NCBI RefSeq assembly: GCF_964340395.1
Contig: NC_135558.1
Location: forward strand, 12,444,001-12,504,000
Length of the DNA: 60,000 nucleotides
Reading direction: 5' to 3'
Origin: Glandiceps talaboti
Lineage: Eukaryota; Hemichordata; Enteropneusta; Spengelidae
Shown here: positions 1 to 11,700 of the stretch, one piece after another
Layout of the letters: each line of letters starts with the position of its first letter
Position numbering within the stretch: position 1 is the stretch's first letter
Program-made: the position numbers and the translations under genes
The notes under the pieces: generated by a model
The model's input: only the letters and a program-made list of their open reading frames with translations
Databases searched by the model: none
What the model was told of the DNA's origin: nothing

Positions 1-307
1 TTTTAGTCTCATGTAGACATGTACTTGCATTACCACAAGTGTATTTACTTATAGTAATGTTTGTGTGCTTAGTACATGTATGTGTGTGTGTCTGAGGTAT
101 GTAATGATATCTAAAAAAAAAAGGGTATCTGTGACTTGGATGTGTGACTCACACAAACTCAAAAATGATATCTGTGATCCGATACCTGTGTGTCTACACA
201 TACATACAAAATTTACATACATGTATTACATTCTATGAAGTGAAGAAGTTTATCTTTGAAAGTCTAATAAATCCTAAATGTATTCAATTCTCTTTTTTTT
301 TTCTCAG

Positions 308-512
308 AATGTACAGGGAAATGTGATGAGTTAGGAACATTCAATTCAACCTGTGATAACACAACTGGTATACTGAGTTGTGTGTGTAAATCTGGATACC
401 AGGGATCACTGTGTGATAGCTGTAAAGATGGTTACTTTCACTTCAACTCTTCACAAACATGTCAACTATGTGACTGTAGTACTAATGGAGCACTTAATAA
501 CACATGTGATAG
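308..512 (+). CDS. MEGF9: MEGF9-like exon a (first in window)
   Basis: A T-rich tract and TTTTCTCAG acceptor precede position 308; donor AG|GTAGGT follows 512. It carries CTGKCDELGTFNS, then CVCKSGYQGSLCDSC and CQLCDCS, i.e. one laminin EGF module and the start of the next. It starts with two bases of a split codon, so a preceding exon exists outside the window. Confidence 0.9.
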
Positions 513-3500
513 GTAGGTATTTATTATTTGTATTAATTACAATAAACTTTTCTTCCAAACACAAACTTGAAATTTGTTACCTGAAAATTTGTTACCTGAA
601 ATTTGTTACCCGAGTAACCTGAAATTTTTGACTGTAGTATACTTCATCAGTCTTTTTCTTAATCCATGATTCAGAACACGTCACCTTATTATGGACACAT
701 GAGCCTAAGAAGGGGTAATGGGAACAACAGTTTGTACTGTAAAATTGGATTACCAACACTAATGAATTTTCAGTTAAACTTGACTCCTTCGTCTATGAAA
801 CTTTTATCAGAAGTATTAAAATATTATAAAATTATTAATATTATATGACAGATTTGTCAATTTTGTGCAAAGGGGAGAAGGACTATGTGTATAGGATAGA
901 AATTCCTTTCAAGTATAACACATATGTTCTACTTACTGAAGCATACTATGACAGAACCCCATGATGCATCAGTGCAAGTGTGGCGTATTCTTTGTACATG
1001 TTTACTCATGCTTGTACATGTAGTGTTCTCTGCAGCCATACTTTCATGAGCTATGCTTGCGAAAGTGCAGCAAAAACACTGCACACATGACTGCAAATAT
1101 CTCTGAGTAACCATACTGACACTCTGATTCATATGGAATAGGGTTCTGTTATTATTACATATGTTTATTCAAAACAACAAAATTTCATTAAAATAATGCT
1201 TTGTGATGATATGCTTTTATTTACAATGAATAATCCTGCCTTCATTTGCATATCATTTGCATAAAGGTATGCAGTAATGCATTCAATATTGCACTGACTG
1301 TGAAAATACCACTAGTACACATGTGCATCAGTGCAAGTAATCACTGGTACATGTATGTTATTAACATAAGGTCAATAACTACCAGTAGAACTCAAACCTG
1401 ACATTCAGACATATTGAATAAATGATTTTAATGATGTCATATTAGCATAGATATATATTGAAATGTCAAGGAAACTCCAATTATGCATTCAACTGGACTA
1501 AGATCGCCAGGAGACAATTCTAATTCCATCAAAGACATGCATCGACTTTAACATGAAAGTGACCATATGGATGACAATGGGGTGTTTATTTTGGAATTCT
1601 AATTCATAAAACAACCTTACTACATTTTTCTACTTGGAAATACAATGTAAACGAATATATGTCAAGTTCATATTTGTAACTCACAAAATTGCAGAAAAGT
1701 TTGTTATTGCACGTAAACATTTATATATTTTTCAATGTTTTGCAATTTTTCGAGTTACAAACAAAGACTTGATATATGTTCTTTCACAGTGTATTTCAAA
1801 GTAGAAAAATATAGTAGACTTGTTTTTATAATTTGGAATTCACAGATAAAATATCCAATTTCAACCCATATCGCCACTTTATGTCTGTCTGAATCAAGGT
1901 TTTATACAAGTATTTTCATGGGAGATTGAAACTCAGCTAGTGTCATCATGCTTGGTGAATTTGACATGAGACATACGTATATTTGACCCATGGTTTTGTT
2001 TTCTTCACTTAACAGGTTTGGACACTGCTTCTGTAAGGGTGGTGTAGAGGGTGATAAATGTGACAGCTGTACGGATGGCTACTATAATCTGACTGCAAAT
2101 GGATGTGAAACTTGCAAATGTAACGGACATTCACAGCAGTGTGATAAAATAACAGGTAACAGTGTTTTTGCTATGGTTTGGGAACCCCGGTAACAGCAAG
2201 CGGGAAAGGGGTACATTTGTATATGTTGTATAGTTTCTCACACAATCTGCCATAATTTTGTTTGGGAATCCCCGGTAAAATTACTGGGAACTGTGATAGA
2301 TTACCCACCCTTAACAAAAATACTGGGTAAGATTTCCTAAGTCAATGAGCTGACATACATGTGCTGTAACTATTCATTCAGCCATACACACTCTGGTAGC
2401 ACATCAGACCCGGGACATCAGACTACTACATACAGTAGTAAATCTGACAACATGTGTTCATGTATTACAAGACAGTCTTTCTAAGCAGTGTTATTTGTAC
2501 TACGACACTATTACATCAGAGAGATCCATATTGCCTTGTAGGCTGTAACAGCCTCTGGTGTTACCCAGATCAGACAAAGAACTATACAGAACTTTTATTC
2601 AATCAAACGAACAATTTTAAGAAGTAGCAGTGCCTGGAAGCCATATCAATGTGCTTCATTAGGAGAGAATAAGAATAATCATCAGATGTCATACAATGAC
2701 GTGCTTTCTGTTCGAGTGCTATGTCAATATGTATACATTCCCAAGCACACTGTGGGCCTCTGTGTTCAGTTCTAAATTTCTGACACCTCAAAGGAAAATT
2801 AGGGCACTGCCAACACAAATGAAGAGTAAATACTGTTATGTGTTACTGCTTTGGTTACATCTAAGTTAGTCAATGTATTGCAAAGAAAGTGAAAAAAAAA
2901 GTGACTATCGCATCATTCAGCTATCGTGTTCAAGTGGCACAAACTGAGTTTATAAGCATTTTTATGTGGGTGAAAATACTTGGACTAAAACCTAAATTAA
3001 ATACTGTTAATATTGATATCTGTGTTCAGTGACATTTAAGTGTGTCTTCTGGTATTACTAGCATTAATAGGCATGTCCTTGGCATTTTAGTATAGTAGTC
3101 GTGGTTAAGAATGCTTCAGTATACTACCGAAAATTATACCCCCCCCCCTCCAAAAAAAAAAAAAAAATGAACAAAAAAGAAAGAAAGGAGAAAACATGTA
3201 TAAAGTGACCTTATACCCATTTAACTTCAAATAAAATTTGGATAACAAATTAAAAATAAACTCAGCTTACATGTATATCCCATTAAACTTCCAAGTAGTG
3301 TATTTTATATCCAAGACATGTTGTCAGTGAAATGTTCTGTTTTCTAGATGTTTGTGATAGCTGTAGTAATCATATACATGGCATGTTGTCAGTGAAATGT
3401 TCTGTTTTCTAGATGTTTGTGATAGCTGTAGTAATCATATACATGGCATATTGTCAGTGAAATGTTCTGTTTTCTAGATGTCTGTGATAGCTGTACATAC

Positions 3501-5034
3501 TAGTACATTATATACACAACATATTGTCAGTGAAATGTTCTGTGTTTTCTAGATGTTTGTGATAGCTGTAGTACATTATATACATGACATATTGTCAATG
3601 AAATGTTCTCTGTTATGTAGGTGTTTGTGATAGCTGTAGTAATCATACCATTGGTAATCATTGTGAAAACTGCGAGTTAAACTACTACAGAGATGACACT
3701 ATGGGACCTGAAGATGCCTGTGAAAGTTGTCCCTGCTCAGAGCGTACATCATCACAGACATGTCACTATGGTGAGACAATCACACTTTATTCTGTACACA
3801 TTACAAGAGCATTATGTTATTGTTGATATGCAAATCTTGAGGGCGCCCTCACACACAGATGATCCCAAATTATGAATGCTACATGTATATATGAAAAATA
3901 ATGTATATATGAAGTTCAGTGTTAAAAAGTCTGATACAAAACATGAAGTGACAGTACAAAATAGCCTGTCAGAGATTAAACACAACATAACACAACACAA
4001 CACAACACAACACAACACAACACAACACAACACAACACAACACAACACAACACAAAACATCTCAAAACATACTCAAATCCAAATCATAAATTTTATTTTA
4101 TTTCATCTATGATAGACCCAACATACAACAATGGTACAGGTGATGTCATATGTGATTCTTGCAAAGAAGGCTACTCACTACCAGTGTGTGGAGACTGTGC
4201 TGACAACTACTTCATGGACAATGTGACTTGTATCCAATGCGATTGTAATGGTAACATCAATGAGACAGACACTGGGAACTGTGACCCCATGACAGGTCAA
4301 TGTCTTAAATGTCTGTATAACACCACAGGGGACCACTGTGATGAATGTCTACCTGGTTACCATGGTGATCCAATCGACGCCAAAAACTGCACAGGTCCAG
4401 GTAAATTAAAGCATGATTCAAGACTTGTTCATCTTGTTTTTGTCATGAAACAGACTTCAATATTTGCATATTATGTTTGAAAATATTTGTTGAAAGATCC
4501 AGGGCAATATTCATTTGTTGTACATAGTATGGTACTGAGGATAATTTTGATTGTTCACTTTCTATGTTATGGCAATCATATTGTGAATATTTCAATGCGC
4601 AGTGATTTCATAAGGGATGATTAGCAGGTAAAATCTAACTGAGTTCCCCTGGTATTCTACCAGGGTTCCCGACCAAAAGTATTTTACAGGGTACAGAAAT
4701 CTATCCAAAAGTTACCAGATTTTCACTTGTGTATTATTAATCATAGTAATAGACCTCAGCTCCCCAGTGATTTTTACTGAAGTTCCTGTCCAAAGTATGA
4801 TATTGTTAAAGTTGTAGCTGATGCCCTCATCTCTCTGTTCAGTATGTTCCCAACCTTAAAACAGAAAACACTACTGAGTACGGATTTGCATAGATTGTAG
4901 TCACTATTTCTGATTATACCCCAGATCAGCCAATCACAGCTAGTTCCCTGGGTAATTTAGAGGTTATCTCTTCCTGGGGTATGGAACAATGTATGGTGAC
5001 CTTTGCAAGTTGTAACTGACCCCCCCCCCCCCCC

Positions 5035-5070
<36 letters not shown>

Positions 5071-5417
5071 GCACAAACACCGAGTACTAATTTGAATATA
5101 TTACTGTCACTATTTCAGATTATACCCCTGATCAGCCAACCACAGCAAGTGCACGTACCAACATCATTACTATCGCAGTCATTGCACTTGTTGTGATCAT
5201 CATAGTCGCCGTCGTTATCGGATTCTACTGTTACAGGCAAAGGCATTACAGGAAAACGCCACTACCGTTCTGGACAATAGAGCTACGCAAAGACGACAGT
5301 ATGTCATTCAACGATTACCACAACTTGGACTCGTCCCTTATTGACGATGTGTTAGTTGCGCCGAGGGGACAACTTAGAATGGGCGACCCAAACAACTATG
5401 AAAGTATGAACACTTAA
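308..5417 (+). CDS. MEGF9: MEGF9-like multiple-EGF transmembrane protein, 3' five exons (5' partial)
   Basis: Exons 308-512, 2016-2155, 3621-3770, 4116-4400 and 5119-5417 join in one open frame (junction phases 2, 1, 1, 1) with GT-AG introns. The product shows five laminin-type EGF modules: repeated C-x-C pairs with CDSC, CETC and CDEC motifs and a GY or YY aromatic before each module's last cysteine. An exon-5 linker, a strongly hydrophobic helix (starting near IITIAVIALVVIIIVAVV) and a basic YRQRHYRK stop-transfer segment follow. The tail begins PFWTIEL, continues MSFNDYHNL and VAPRGQL, and ends NNYESMNT. The FWTIEL tail plus a string of LE modules is the signature of MEGF9, a little-characterised single-pass membrane glycoprotein. 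N-x-T/S sites are frequent. The N-terminal part (signal peptide and upstream region) lies before the window. Family assignment is from recognition of the tail; the role in this animal is unknown. Confidence 0.9.
1552..1883. mobile_element. Foldback MITE, family A copy 1
   Basis: Inverted arms: AAAGTGACCATATGGATGA at the left and CATATCGCCACTTTATG at the right. The centre has TTTGTAACTCACAAAATTGC facing TTTTGCAATTTTTCGAGTTA. Same structure near 13.56-13.86 and 19.36-19.60 kb. No coding capacity, so a non-autonomous element in a MEGF9-like intron. Confidence 0.75.
2016..2155 (+). CDS. MEGF9: MEGF9-like exon b
   Basis: Acceptor CACTTAACAG before 2016 and donor ACAG|GTAACA after 2155. The split AG+G codon gives Arg, followed by FGHCFCKGGVEGDKCDSC and CETCKCNGHSQQCDKIT. 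This completes the second EGF module and opens the third. 140 nt, phase 2 to phase 1. Confidence 0.9.
2932..3140. mobile_element. Foldback MITE, family C, partial copy
   Basis: Begins AAGTGGCACAAACTGAGTTT and runs through sequence shared with the complete copy at 39579-39921 (GTTAAGAATGCTTCAGTA against GTTAAGTATGCTTCAGTA). The right terminal arm is missing. Confidence 0.65.
3318..3620 (+). repeat. Tandem repeat of splice-acceptor units before MEGF9 exon c
   Basis: Five units of about 65-73 bp begin with TTGTCAGTGAAATG at 3321, 3386, 3451, 3524 and 3592. Each carries a pyrimidine tract, an AG and a copy of the first bases of the next exon (TTTGTGATAGCTGTA). AG ends are at 3347, 3412, 3477 and 3552, and the real exon's at 3620. 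The upstream copies run into an in-frame stop, so they look like decoy acceptors. Confidence 0.85.
3621..3770 (+). CDS. MEGF9: MEGF9-like exon c
   Basis: Acceptor TGTTATGTAG before 3621 and donor TATG|GTGAGA after 3770. The exon encodes VCDSCSNHTIGNHCENC, then YYRDDTMGPEDACESC and CSERTSSQTCHY: the end of EGF module 3 and the start of module 4. The acceptor has a weaker pyrimidine tract than the four decoy copies just upstream. Confidence 0.9.
3981..4055 (+). repeat. (CACAA)n microsatellite
   Basis: About 15 pentanucleotide copies end about 60 bases before the acceptor of MEGF9 exon d, inside a 345-base intron. Open frames read through it on both strands are repeat artefacts. Confidence 0.95.
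4116..4400 (+). CDS. MEGF9: MEGF9-like exon d
   Basis: Acceptor CTATGATAG before 4116; donor CCAG|GTAAAT after 4400. It encodes the rest of EGF module 4 (CDSCKEGYSLPVCGDC) and all of module 5 (CDCNGNINETD, CDPMTGQCLKCL, CDECLPGYHGDP). 285 nt, phase 1 to phase 1. Confidence 0.92.
4401..5118 (+). other. Last MEGF9-like intron, with homopolymer and duplicated acceptor region
   Basis: GT-AG intron. Contains a C(16)-A(30) homopolymer run at 5020-5065. At about 4898-4935 it also holds a diverged copy of the next exon's acceptor and first bases, where the AG reads TG, so the copy should not splice. Confidence 0.8.
5119..5417 (+). CDS. MEGF9: MEGF9-like terminal exon: transmembrane helix and tail
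   Basis: Acceptor TCACTATTTCAG before 5119; stop TAA at 5415-5417. Encodes a Thr-rich stalk (DYTPDQPTTASARTN), the transmembrane helix, YCYRQRHYRK and the conserved cytoplasmic tail with FWTIEL. The tail is about 50 residues, similar to vertebrate MEGF9. Confidence 0.93.
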
Positions 5418-6754
5418 TTTGATGAATACAGGAGTGAATGTCAATTGTTATCAGTCTATTTAGCTTATTTTTTGTAGATAGTGTACTATATGTATAGAAA
5501 TGGACAGACCATTTTTCTGTTTCATATATTTATCTAAAAAGTGGTTGAAAATGATATTTTTGGAAAAGTTTAGGCGTTCAAAGTTTTTGCTACAAGTACC
5601 AAGTTGTCGAATGTTTATACATGTCAGTGTGACCCTTCATATAAATGCATTTAGGTGAGGTATCCCATAATGAACAAAATTTGAGTTCTTTTTATGAAAA
5701 GTAAATATTGCTTTTTTCAGTGATCTTGTTAGAGTTTCATAACAGTATCATGTACGAGTCGGTGTCCGATCAAATCTCATCAGTGAGCAGATTGGTTTAT
5801 AACATTTTAGAAGCATGTGAATTGAAAAAAAACTGAAAATCACCACTGAAACTGTATCTGTCTCATAGAAAGCCCAAAATGAATCTTCATATTGGAGTCA
5901 TACATGATAATTGTTATACATGACGCGTTCAGCATCAAAGCACACCATTGGGTTAGAAACCATCAAATTTATTCATTATCACATGATTTGTGTGAAAATT
6001 TCATAATTTACAACCATTTCAAAGTTAAATTTAACAATTAACGTGTTTGTTTCCTTACCAAGTAAAAAGGACACAAAGTGTAACAAATGATGGAAATTGA
6101 CAGAAAATTTACGAAACTCGATGTCAAAGGTCATGGGAATACAGCTTGCAAAAGTGTAGTCATGAAGGATACATATTTTGTGTTGAACTGAGAAATTTTT
6201 AATGCGCAGCAGAACAGATCTGTCTTATGTTTCTCCTACAATATGTTCCACCACAGAAGTGCAGTCAGTGACTTAGTGTAACTGTGGTCTAGCCAATAAC
6301 CAATCAGCATCATCTATAATGGTTGTATAATCAGAATTTGCATATTAGGTAGTTTTATACCAGGTGTGAATTTGGCTTTATAGCCAATAAATCTGACATG
6401 AACCAAAGTGAGAAGAAAACATGTAAAATTTGATGAGGTGTGATGAATTTAATTTACAACCAGGATAAAATGATATTTTGAAAATATTAGTTTTCAGTCT
6501 ACCAAAAATATTTGTCCCAAATCAGCGATTTGCTTTAAGGAACGTATTTTATATTCAATAGTGTAGGAGTCAGTTTGTACTAACAATAACATCAATGCCA
6601 CAGTACTCAAATCATTAAATAAATAACCATTGTTGAATTGTTTTGATGCATGAGAAAACCCACCAATCATTTCTGTGATAGGAGTTTTGCAATCTGCTAA
6701 TTTTTTTTTGAAGTTTATAAAGTTTGAGAACTAGTATTATTGAAATCATAGCAT

Positions 6755-7265
6755 TCGCTTAAAACTGCAGTAGCTGCAACTGGACTATTTTTTTGAAACG
6801 ATTTTGTTAGATGCAGTGATTTACTGGAGGTGTGTTGAATTATTATCACTAGGTAAAATTATGTGGGTATCTGTACACGTACACATAACATGGTAAGGAA
6901 ACATGTATTTTATGGTAGTCAGTGCCTCCATCGACCAGAACACAAAATGTAATCATTCATGAGACACGCCATGAAAGAATATGTTGCTATTGCTATGACA
7001 GAAAATATACCACCAAGCTTGTGCCTCGATATTGAATATTTAATGAGCACTACCATATATGGATATCAAAGCAAGTCAAACTAGCATACACATGGAATCA
7101 AAACTAAGCTTTTACACAAAATTGAAAGCTGTCAGTGCACTACATACGGTATGATAAAAATTGGCCACTAATCAACAAGTACAATATCTTTTGTAAGTAA
7201 CTGAACAATTTTAGTGAAAATATCTATGATTGCTTGATGAAAAAAAATGTCCCAGTTATAGTCAG
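6755..7265 (+). repeat. Dispersed repeat family G, copy 1
   Basis: Shares an ordered series of blocks with 21990-22345 and 44040-44400: AACTGCAGTAGCTGCAACTG, a central GGTAAA-ATAT block, and a right block ACAATTTTAGTGAAAATAT. More diverged than the other two and interrupted. Family unknown. Confidence 0.5.
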
Positions 7266-7325
7266 TGCAGGTTTAAAGCAGGGTGCAATGAATGCTAAAG
7301 ATAAAACCAAAATCATGTACGCAAG

Positions 7326-7497
7326 GCAGTGTGCCCTCTAGTGATAACCAAATTTTGTTGTTGTGAGTCAAAATGATAAAAACTGGCATTTCTTGAGTCA
7401 CTACATAGTAAGAGATAGGAGAACACCAAATTTTGGTGTGTCACTAGAAATTATGTGCGTCAGTGGTGCATCAAATTGGCTTAGAGGGCACACTATA
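7326..7497. mobile_element. Short foldback MITE, family H
   Basis: Terminal inverted repeat AGTGTGCCCTCTA (7328-7340) against TTAGAGGGCACACTAT (7481-7496), with weaker internal pairing. About 170 bp, non-coding. Confidence 0.6.
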
Positions 7498-8120
7498 CGC
7501 AAGACATTAAAACATTAAATTCTTGTTTGTACATATTTTAATAGGAAAGCCAAGCTGTGAACTGAATTCGAAAGTATGAGTTTTGAAATATTACTGAAGT
7601 TTGTGTAGTTTTTTAGTACATAAATGTCTTTCAAGGGAAATTTTACTCCAGTAGAAAATAGCTGCCTGCTTTATAAGGTGAATCACTTCAAATTATAGAA
7701 GAGTGAAGTACAAGAAGGGAAAATTAAAAAAAATTACGAAAAAACCCCAAATAATCAAAAAATAATGTTGCAGTGTATATGCAACAATGACATGTGGTGT
7801 TGATGTTTTATTTTAACATGAACATCACTCAAAGAGGCTTACTTTGTTTTTACAGCAACTTTTTTTTTCATATTTATTTTCAAACTGCGTACCTTGTATG
7901 CTTGGTAGCTGTGTCTTTTGTATATACTCTGCTCTGGCAAATAATTCTTTGAAAAAGAGAGAAAAGAACTTAGTATAAAATGGAAATGTTGATATTTCAA
8001 TGGAAATGTTGATATTTCAAGAGTGCAAGTATTGCAAGTGTTTAATAGTTAAGATCATTGCATTCCTATAAAGCTCTATTTGAACATTAAATGTTTCACA
8101 TCTGTGCCCCCCCCCCCCAG

Positions 8121-8625
8121 CTTAATTTGAATATTTAGTGTGATCACATCTGTAGTAATTCACTTAATTTGAATATTTAGTATTATCACATCTGTAGTAA
8201 TTCACATAATTTGAATATTTAGTATTATCACATCTGTAGTAATTCACATAATTTGAATATTTAGTATTATCACATCTGTAGTAATTCACATAATTTGAAT
8301 ATTTAGTATTATCACATCTGTAGTAATTCACTTAATTTGAATATTTAGTATGATCACATCTGTAGTAATTCACTTAATTTGAATATTTAGTATTATCACA
8401 TCTGTAGTAATTCACTTAATTTGAATATTTAGTATTATCACATCTGTAGTAATTCACTTAATTTGAATATTTAGTATTATTACATCTGTAGTAATTCACT
8501 TAATTTGAATATTTAGTATGATCACATCTGTAGTAATTCACTGAATTTCAATATTTAGTATGATCACATCAGTAGTAATTCACTTAATTTGAATATTTAG
8601 TATTATCACATCTGTGCCCCCCCCC
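8121..8625. repeat. 42-bp minisatellite, 12 copies
   Basis: The unit starts CTTAATTTGAATATTTAGTA and continues TTATCACATCTGTAGTAATT. Copies start every 42 bases from 8121 to 8583 with one or two substitutions each. Three or four degenerate, uneven copies continue to about 8790, and C-runs bound the array on both sides. Non-coding. Confidence 0.95.
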
Positions 8626-8789
8626 CCTTAGTTTGAATATTTAGTATGCTCACATCTGTATTAATTCATTTCTAGTAATTTGAGTATTTAGCGTTATCAC
8701 ATCTGTGCACTCACATCTGTGCACTCGTCAAACTTAAGTTGAATATTTAGCATGATTGCATCTGTGCACTTAACTTAATTTGAATATTA

Positions 8790-11700
8790 AGTGTAAATCT
8801 AGCTAAAGAGTGTCATTGCCAAAAGTGTGTAAATGTACATAAGGGAGTAGCCTGTATTAATACCCCCTTGACTGGTGATGCAACTACACTTGTTCACTTC
8901 TACTAGTCCTGTAGCAATTTCAACCTACTGTTTTTATTCACACTGTTGTGAGATTGTTTGTATGTATAAATTTACATAATATATATAATAAGTACCACAT
9001 TGTAAATAATTACCACGCTTGTTCTTGTCCAAACTCCTCTGTGTTCATTGGAGATGTATATGTTCATTTACATAATGACTTCATTTGAATAATCAGACAG
9101 TCTGCCATATTGTAACCATTCCCTGTTGTGACCAATCAGCTTATACAGACATCATCAAAACTCAAATCTAGGTTTAAGTTGCTACGAGGACAAGCTAGAC
9201 AGGGAACAAGTGTAGCAAAGTCATAGATCCAGTGAGTAGATACTAGGTAATATAAAAAAAATGCCCAGTAGCTGTACTAACCTTAACGGTACAAGTGACC
9301 AAAAAAAAGCAAAACTTTCTCTTTACGATGGTTAAAATCATCCAATAGCAGTGTTTATACAATGTTACATTCCTGTAGCGTAATCACATCACAAGTAGTA
9401 CTCATGTGTAGTGTAGAAAGAAACATAGAAGAAAATTACACATTTTTCAACTCTGCAGTACGCTCATTGATCAAAAGTTAAATGATAATCATGTAAATCT
9501 TATTTCATCCTGTGTGAATTTCGTAATTTTGTGGGAACGGAAAACAAATTAGAACATTGCAAAATCATTATTGTATTTCCTCGTTTCATATGATTGTGTT
9601 TTGATCTATGTAGTAAAGTATTTTCATAACAATTTGATATTCAGTATTCCAGTTATTCCCGGATCATTATTCAGGCATTCTATACATTCTCTTTCATGTA
9701 GGGGAAAGGCTAGTGTAGAAAATAAAAATAATTTTCAGACATTTCAGCTGTTTTTGTGATCAGTTTTGTGTAATCAGAGAGTTTTAGAATGTTTTTATCA
9801 TGTTTATTTGAACTAGAAACTTTGATCAAAGAGTGAATGTATATACAATAGGACACATATACATCCGGAAAATTCTTCTTGGATGTCAAAGAAGAGGCTG
9901 ATTGTATCTTAGCTGCATTTTTTTATGCTAAGGGAACCAAGAAGAGTCATTTTCACAGATCCTGCATTGCGTGATTTCTCTTAAAGTATCGTTACAAACA
10001 TTTGTGGTATGATATGGTCAAATAAATAGCAGTCTGTCGATTAGATGTTCGGCAAAATACTCCTAAGAAATTACAGTACAGTAGTTTGGATTCTTCTGGA
10101 TATTTCATCCTGTGTGTAGACAGCGAATATGATAGATGGTCAGAAGTGACCAAACTAAGTTACGTTTAACATTCTACAAAATACTACTCCGGCAACCGAG
10201 GTCTCGGTTTTAATACCAAGAGTGACACAAACTAAAACTATTGTTGTATGTGGTAGATCACACCAAGTGGGTGATAGCGATGCTGCTGTTGTGCAAATCG
10301 AATCACCCCGTAATCAAGATAGTGTCAATGTTGGAAGTCTGCAAAAATGTACACTGCATGATCATGGAAATCACCAGAAATGCCACCTTACATTCAATAC
10401 CTTATATCAACATAGTCACAACAATAGTTTTACGCTGTGTCTGTCTAGTAAACCGAAACGTCAATTGCCAGAGTAGTATCTATACAAAGTTGGACACCCA
10501 GCAAGCCTAACTACAACATCTAGAAAAGTGTATTTTAGCAATTATGGGTGTGTCTTATATTCAGTTACATTTACAAATAAATATGAATTGTGTTGGTCAT
10601 CAGTATTATTACTGGAAATGTTAATTTTGTCATTTAATTATAGTTTTAGGGATTCAATACTGCATAAATAAATAATCATGAACAGTTGCATTTTTTGTCA
10701 AGACTAGATATGTAAACAAGAATTTCATAATAAAATGTTTCATATTATTTTGTGATTTTCATGATGTTTTAGCAAATTTAGGGAGTAATGAACTGAGATG
10801 AAGTAATTACAGTAGAAGGAAGTAAGCTGTGACAGTGCAGGAACAATCAGAACAGATACGATTGTTGCATGTCTGTCTCTTGCAGAGGGTGATTTAGTAA
10901 ACAGGACTACATGAAGGACAGCACATGTCCCTGTCATAATTTTGACAGACAAAACAAAAAGATGCATCATATCATTATTGTACACTACGTGCAGACTATA
11001 CCATTCAGACACAAGCAGCAATTGTATCCACTCTGACTTTCATTCCTCCACATATTATTTTCTTCTGCTGTATATTCAATATGGTCCATGTGTAATATAC
11101 CTCTTTCACAACCTATATACATAAACCTACATCTACGCATTCCTGGAGGCACACAAAGACTGTTCAATCCAAATGAGAATTTTAAATCTTTTCGATATCT
11201 TGGCTCGTTTTGGAAGCCAATAAAATGTATTTCTTGTTCTTCGCAGAGGTGTAGTAATTAGGATCACAACAGTTGGACGGCATGCTTATAATTATATGTA
11301 AATTTATGCAAAAATGACACCTGACATACTAGTACAGGGTCACAAAAAGGTCATGGTGCAGAAACTATCAACTACATTTTGTTCCAACTTTTTCTGACGA
11401 CAGTCATCTTATGGGTTGTCTACAAAGGATGTTTTGTGGGTGCAGACCATACTCAATTAACGTAGAAAACACCAAGGAATTAACTCTGTAAACATTTACT
11501 TTTATTTTGTTCAAGAAAACTTTAACCTAATTTCAAGTTTTGAAAAAATCTGGGACCACCTTACAAAATTTTGAAATAACATTCAAAACGATATCAGAAT
11601 TGAGTAGTCATTTTAGAATCCAATATGGCCACTGAATCCAATATGGCCACCGGATACTGTGTTAACTGTAGGGGAAATATAAGATTGGCAATTTCCTTGA

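Larger units (their letters stand above)
5418..8100. other. MEGF9-like 3' UTR and intergenic DNA
   Basis: No credible coding exon on either strand. An AATAAA at 6386-6391, about 1 kb after the stop codon, could end the transcript, but several other AATAAA sites follow. Contains a dispersed repeat (about 6755-7265) and a small foldback element (7326-7497). Confidence 0.5.

Noticed and set aside
8121-8625. Possible CRISPR-like array
   Set aside because: Units are contiguous near-identical copies with no unique spacers, in a eukaryotic intergenic region; it is a minisatellite.
10222-10510. Overlapping 84- and 89-codon frames
   Set aside because: Two frames are open over the same bases, neither shows splice sites in phase or a known motif.
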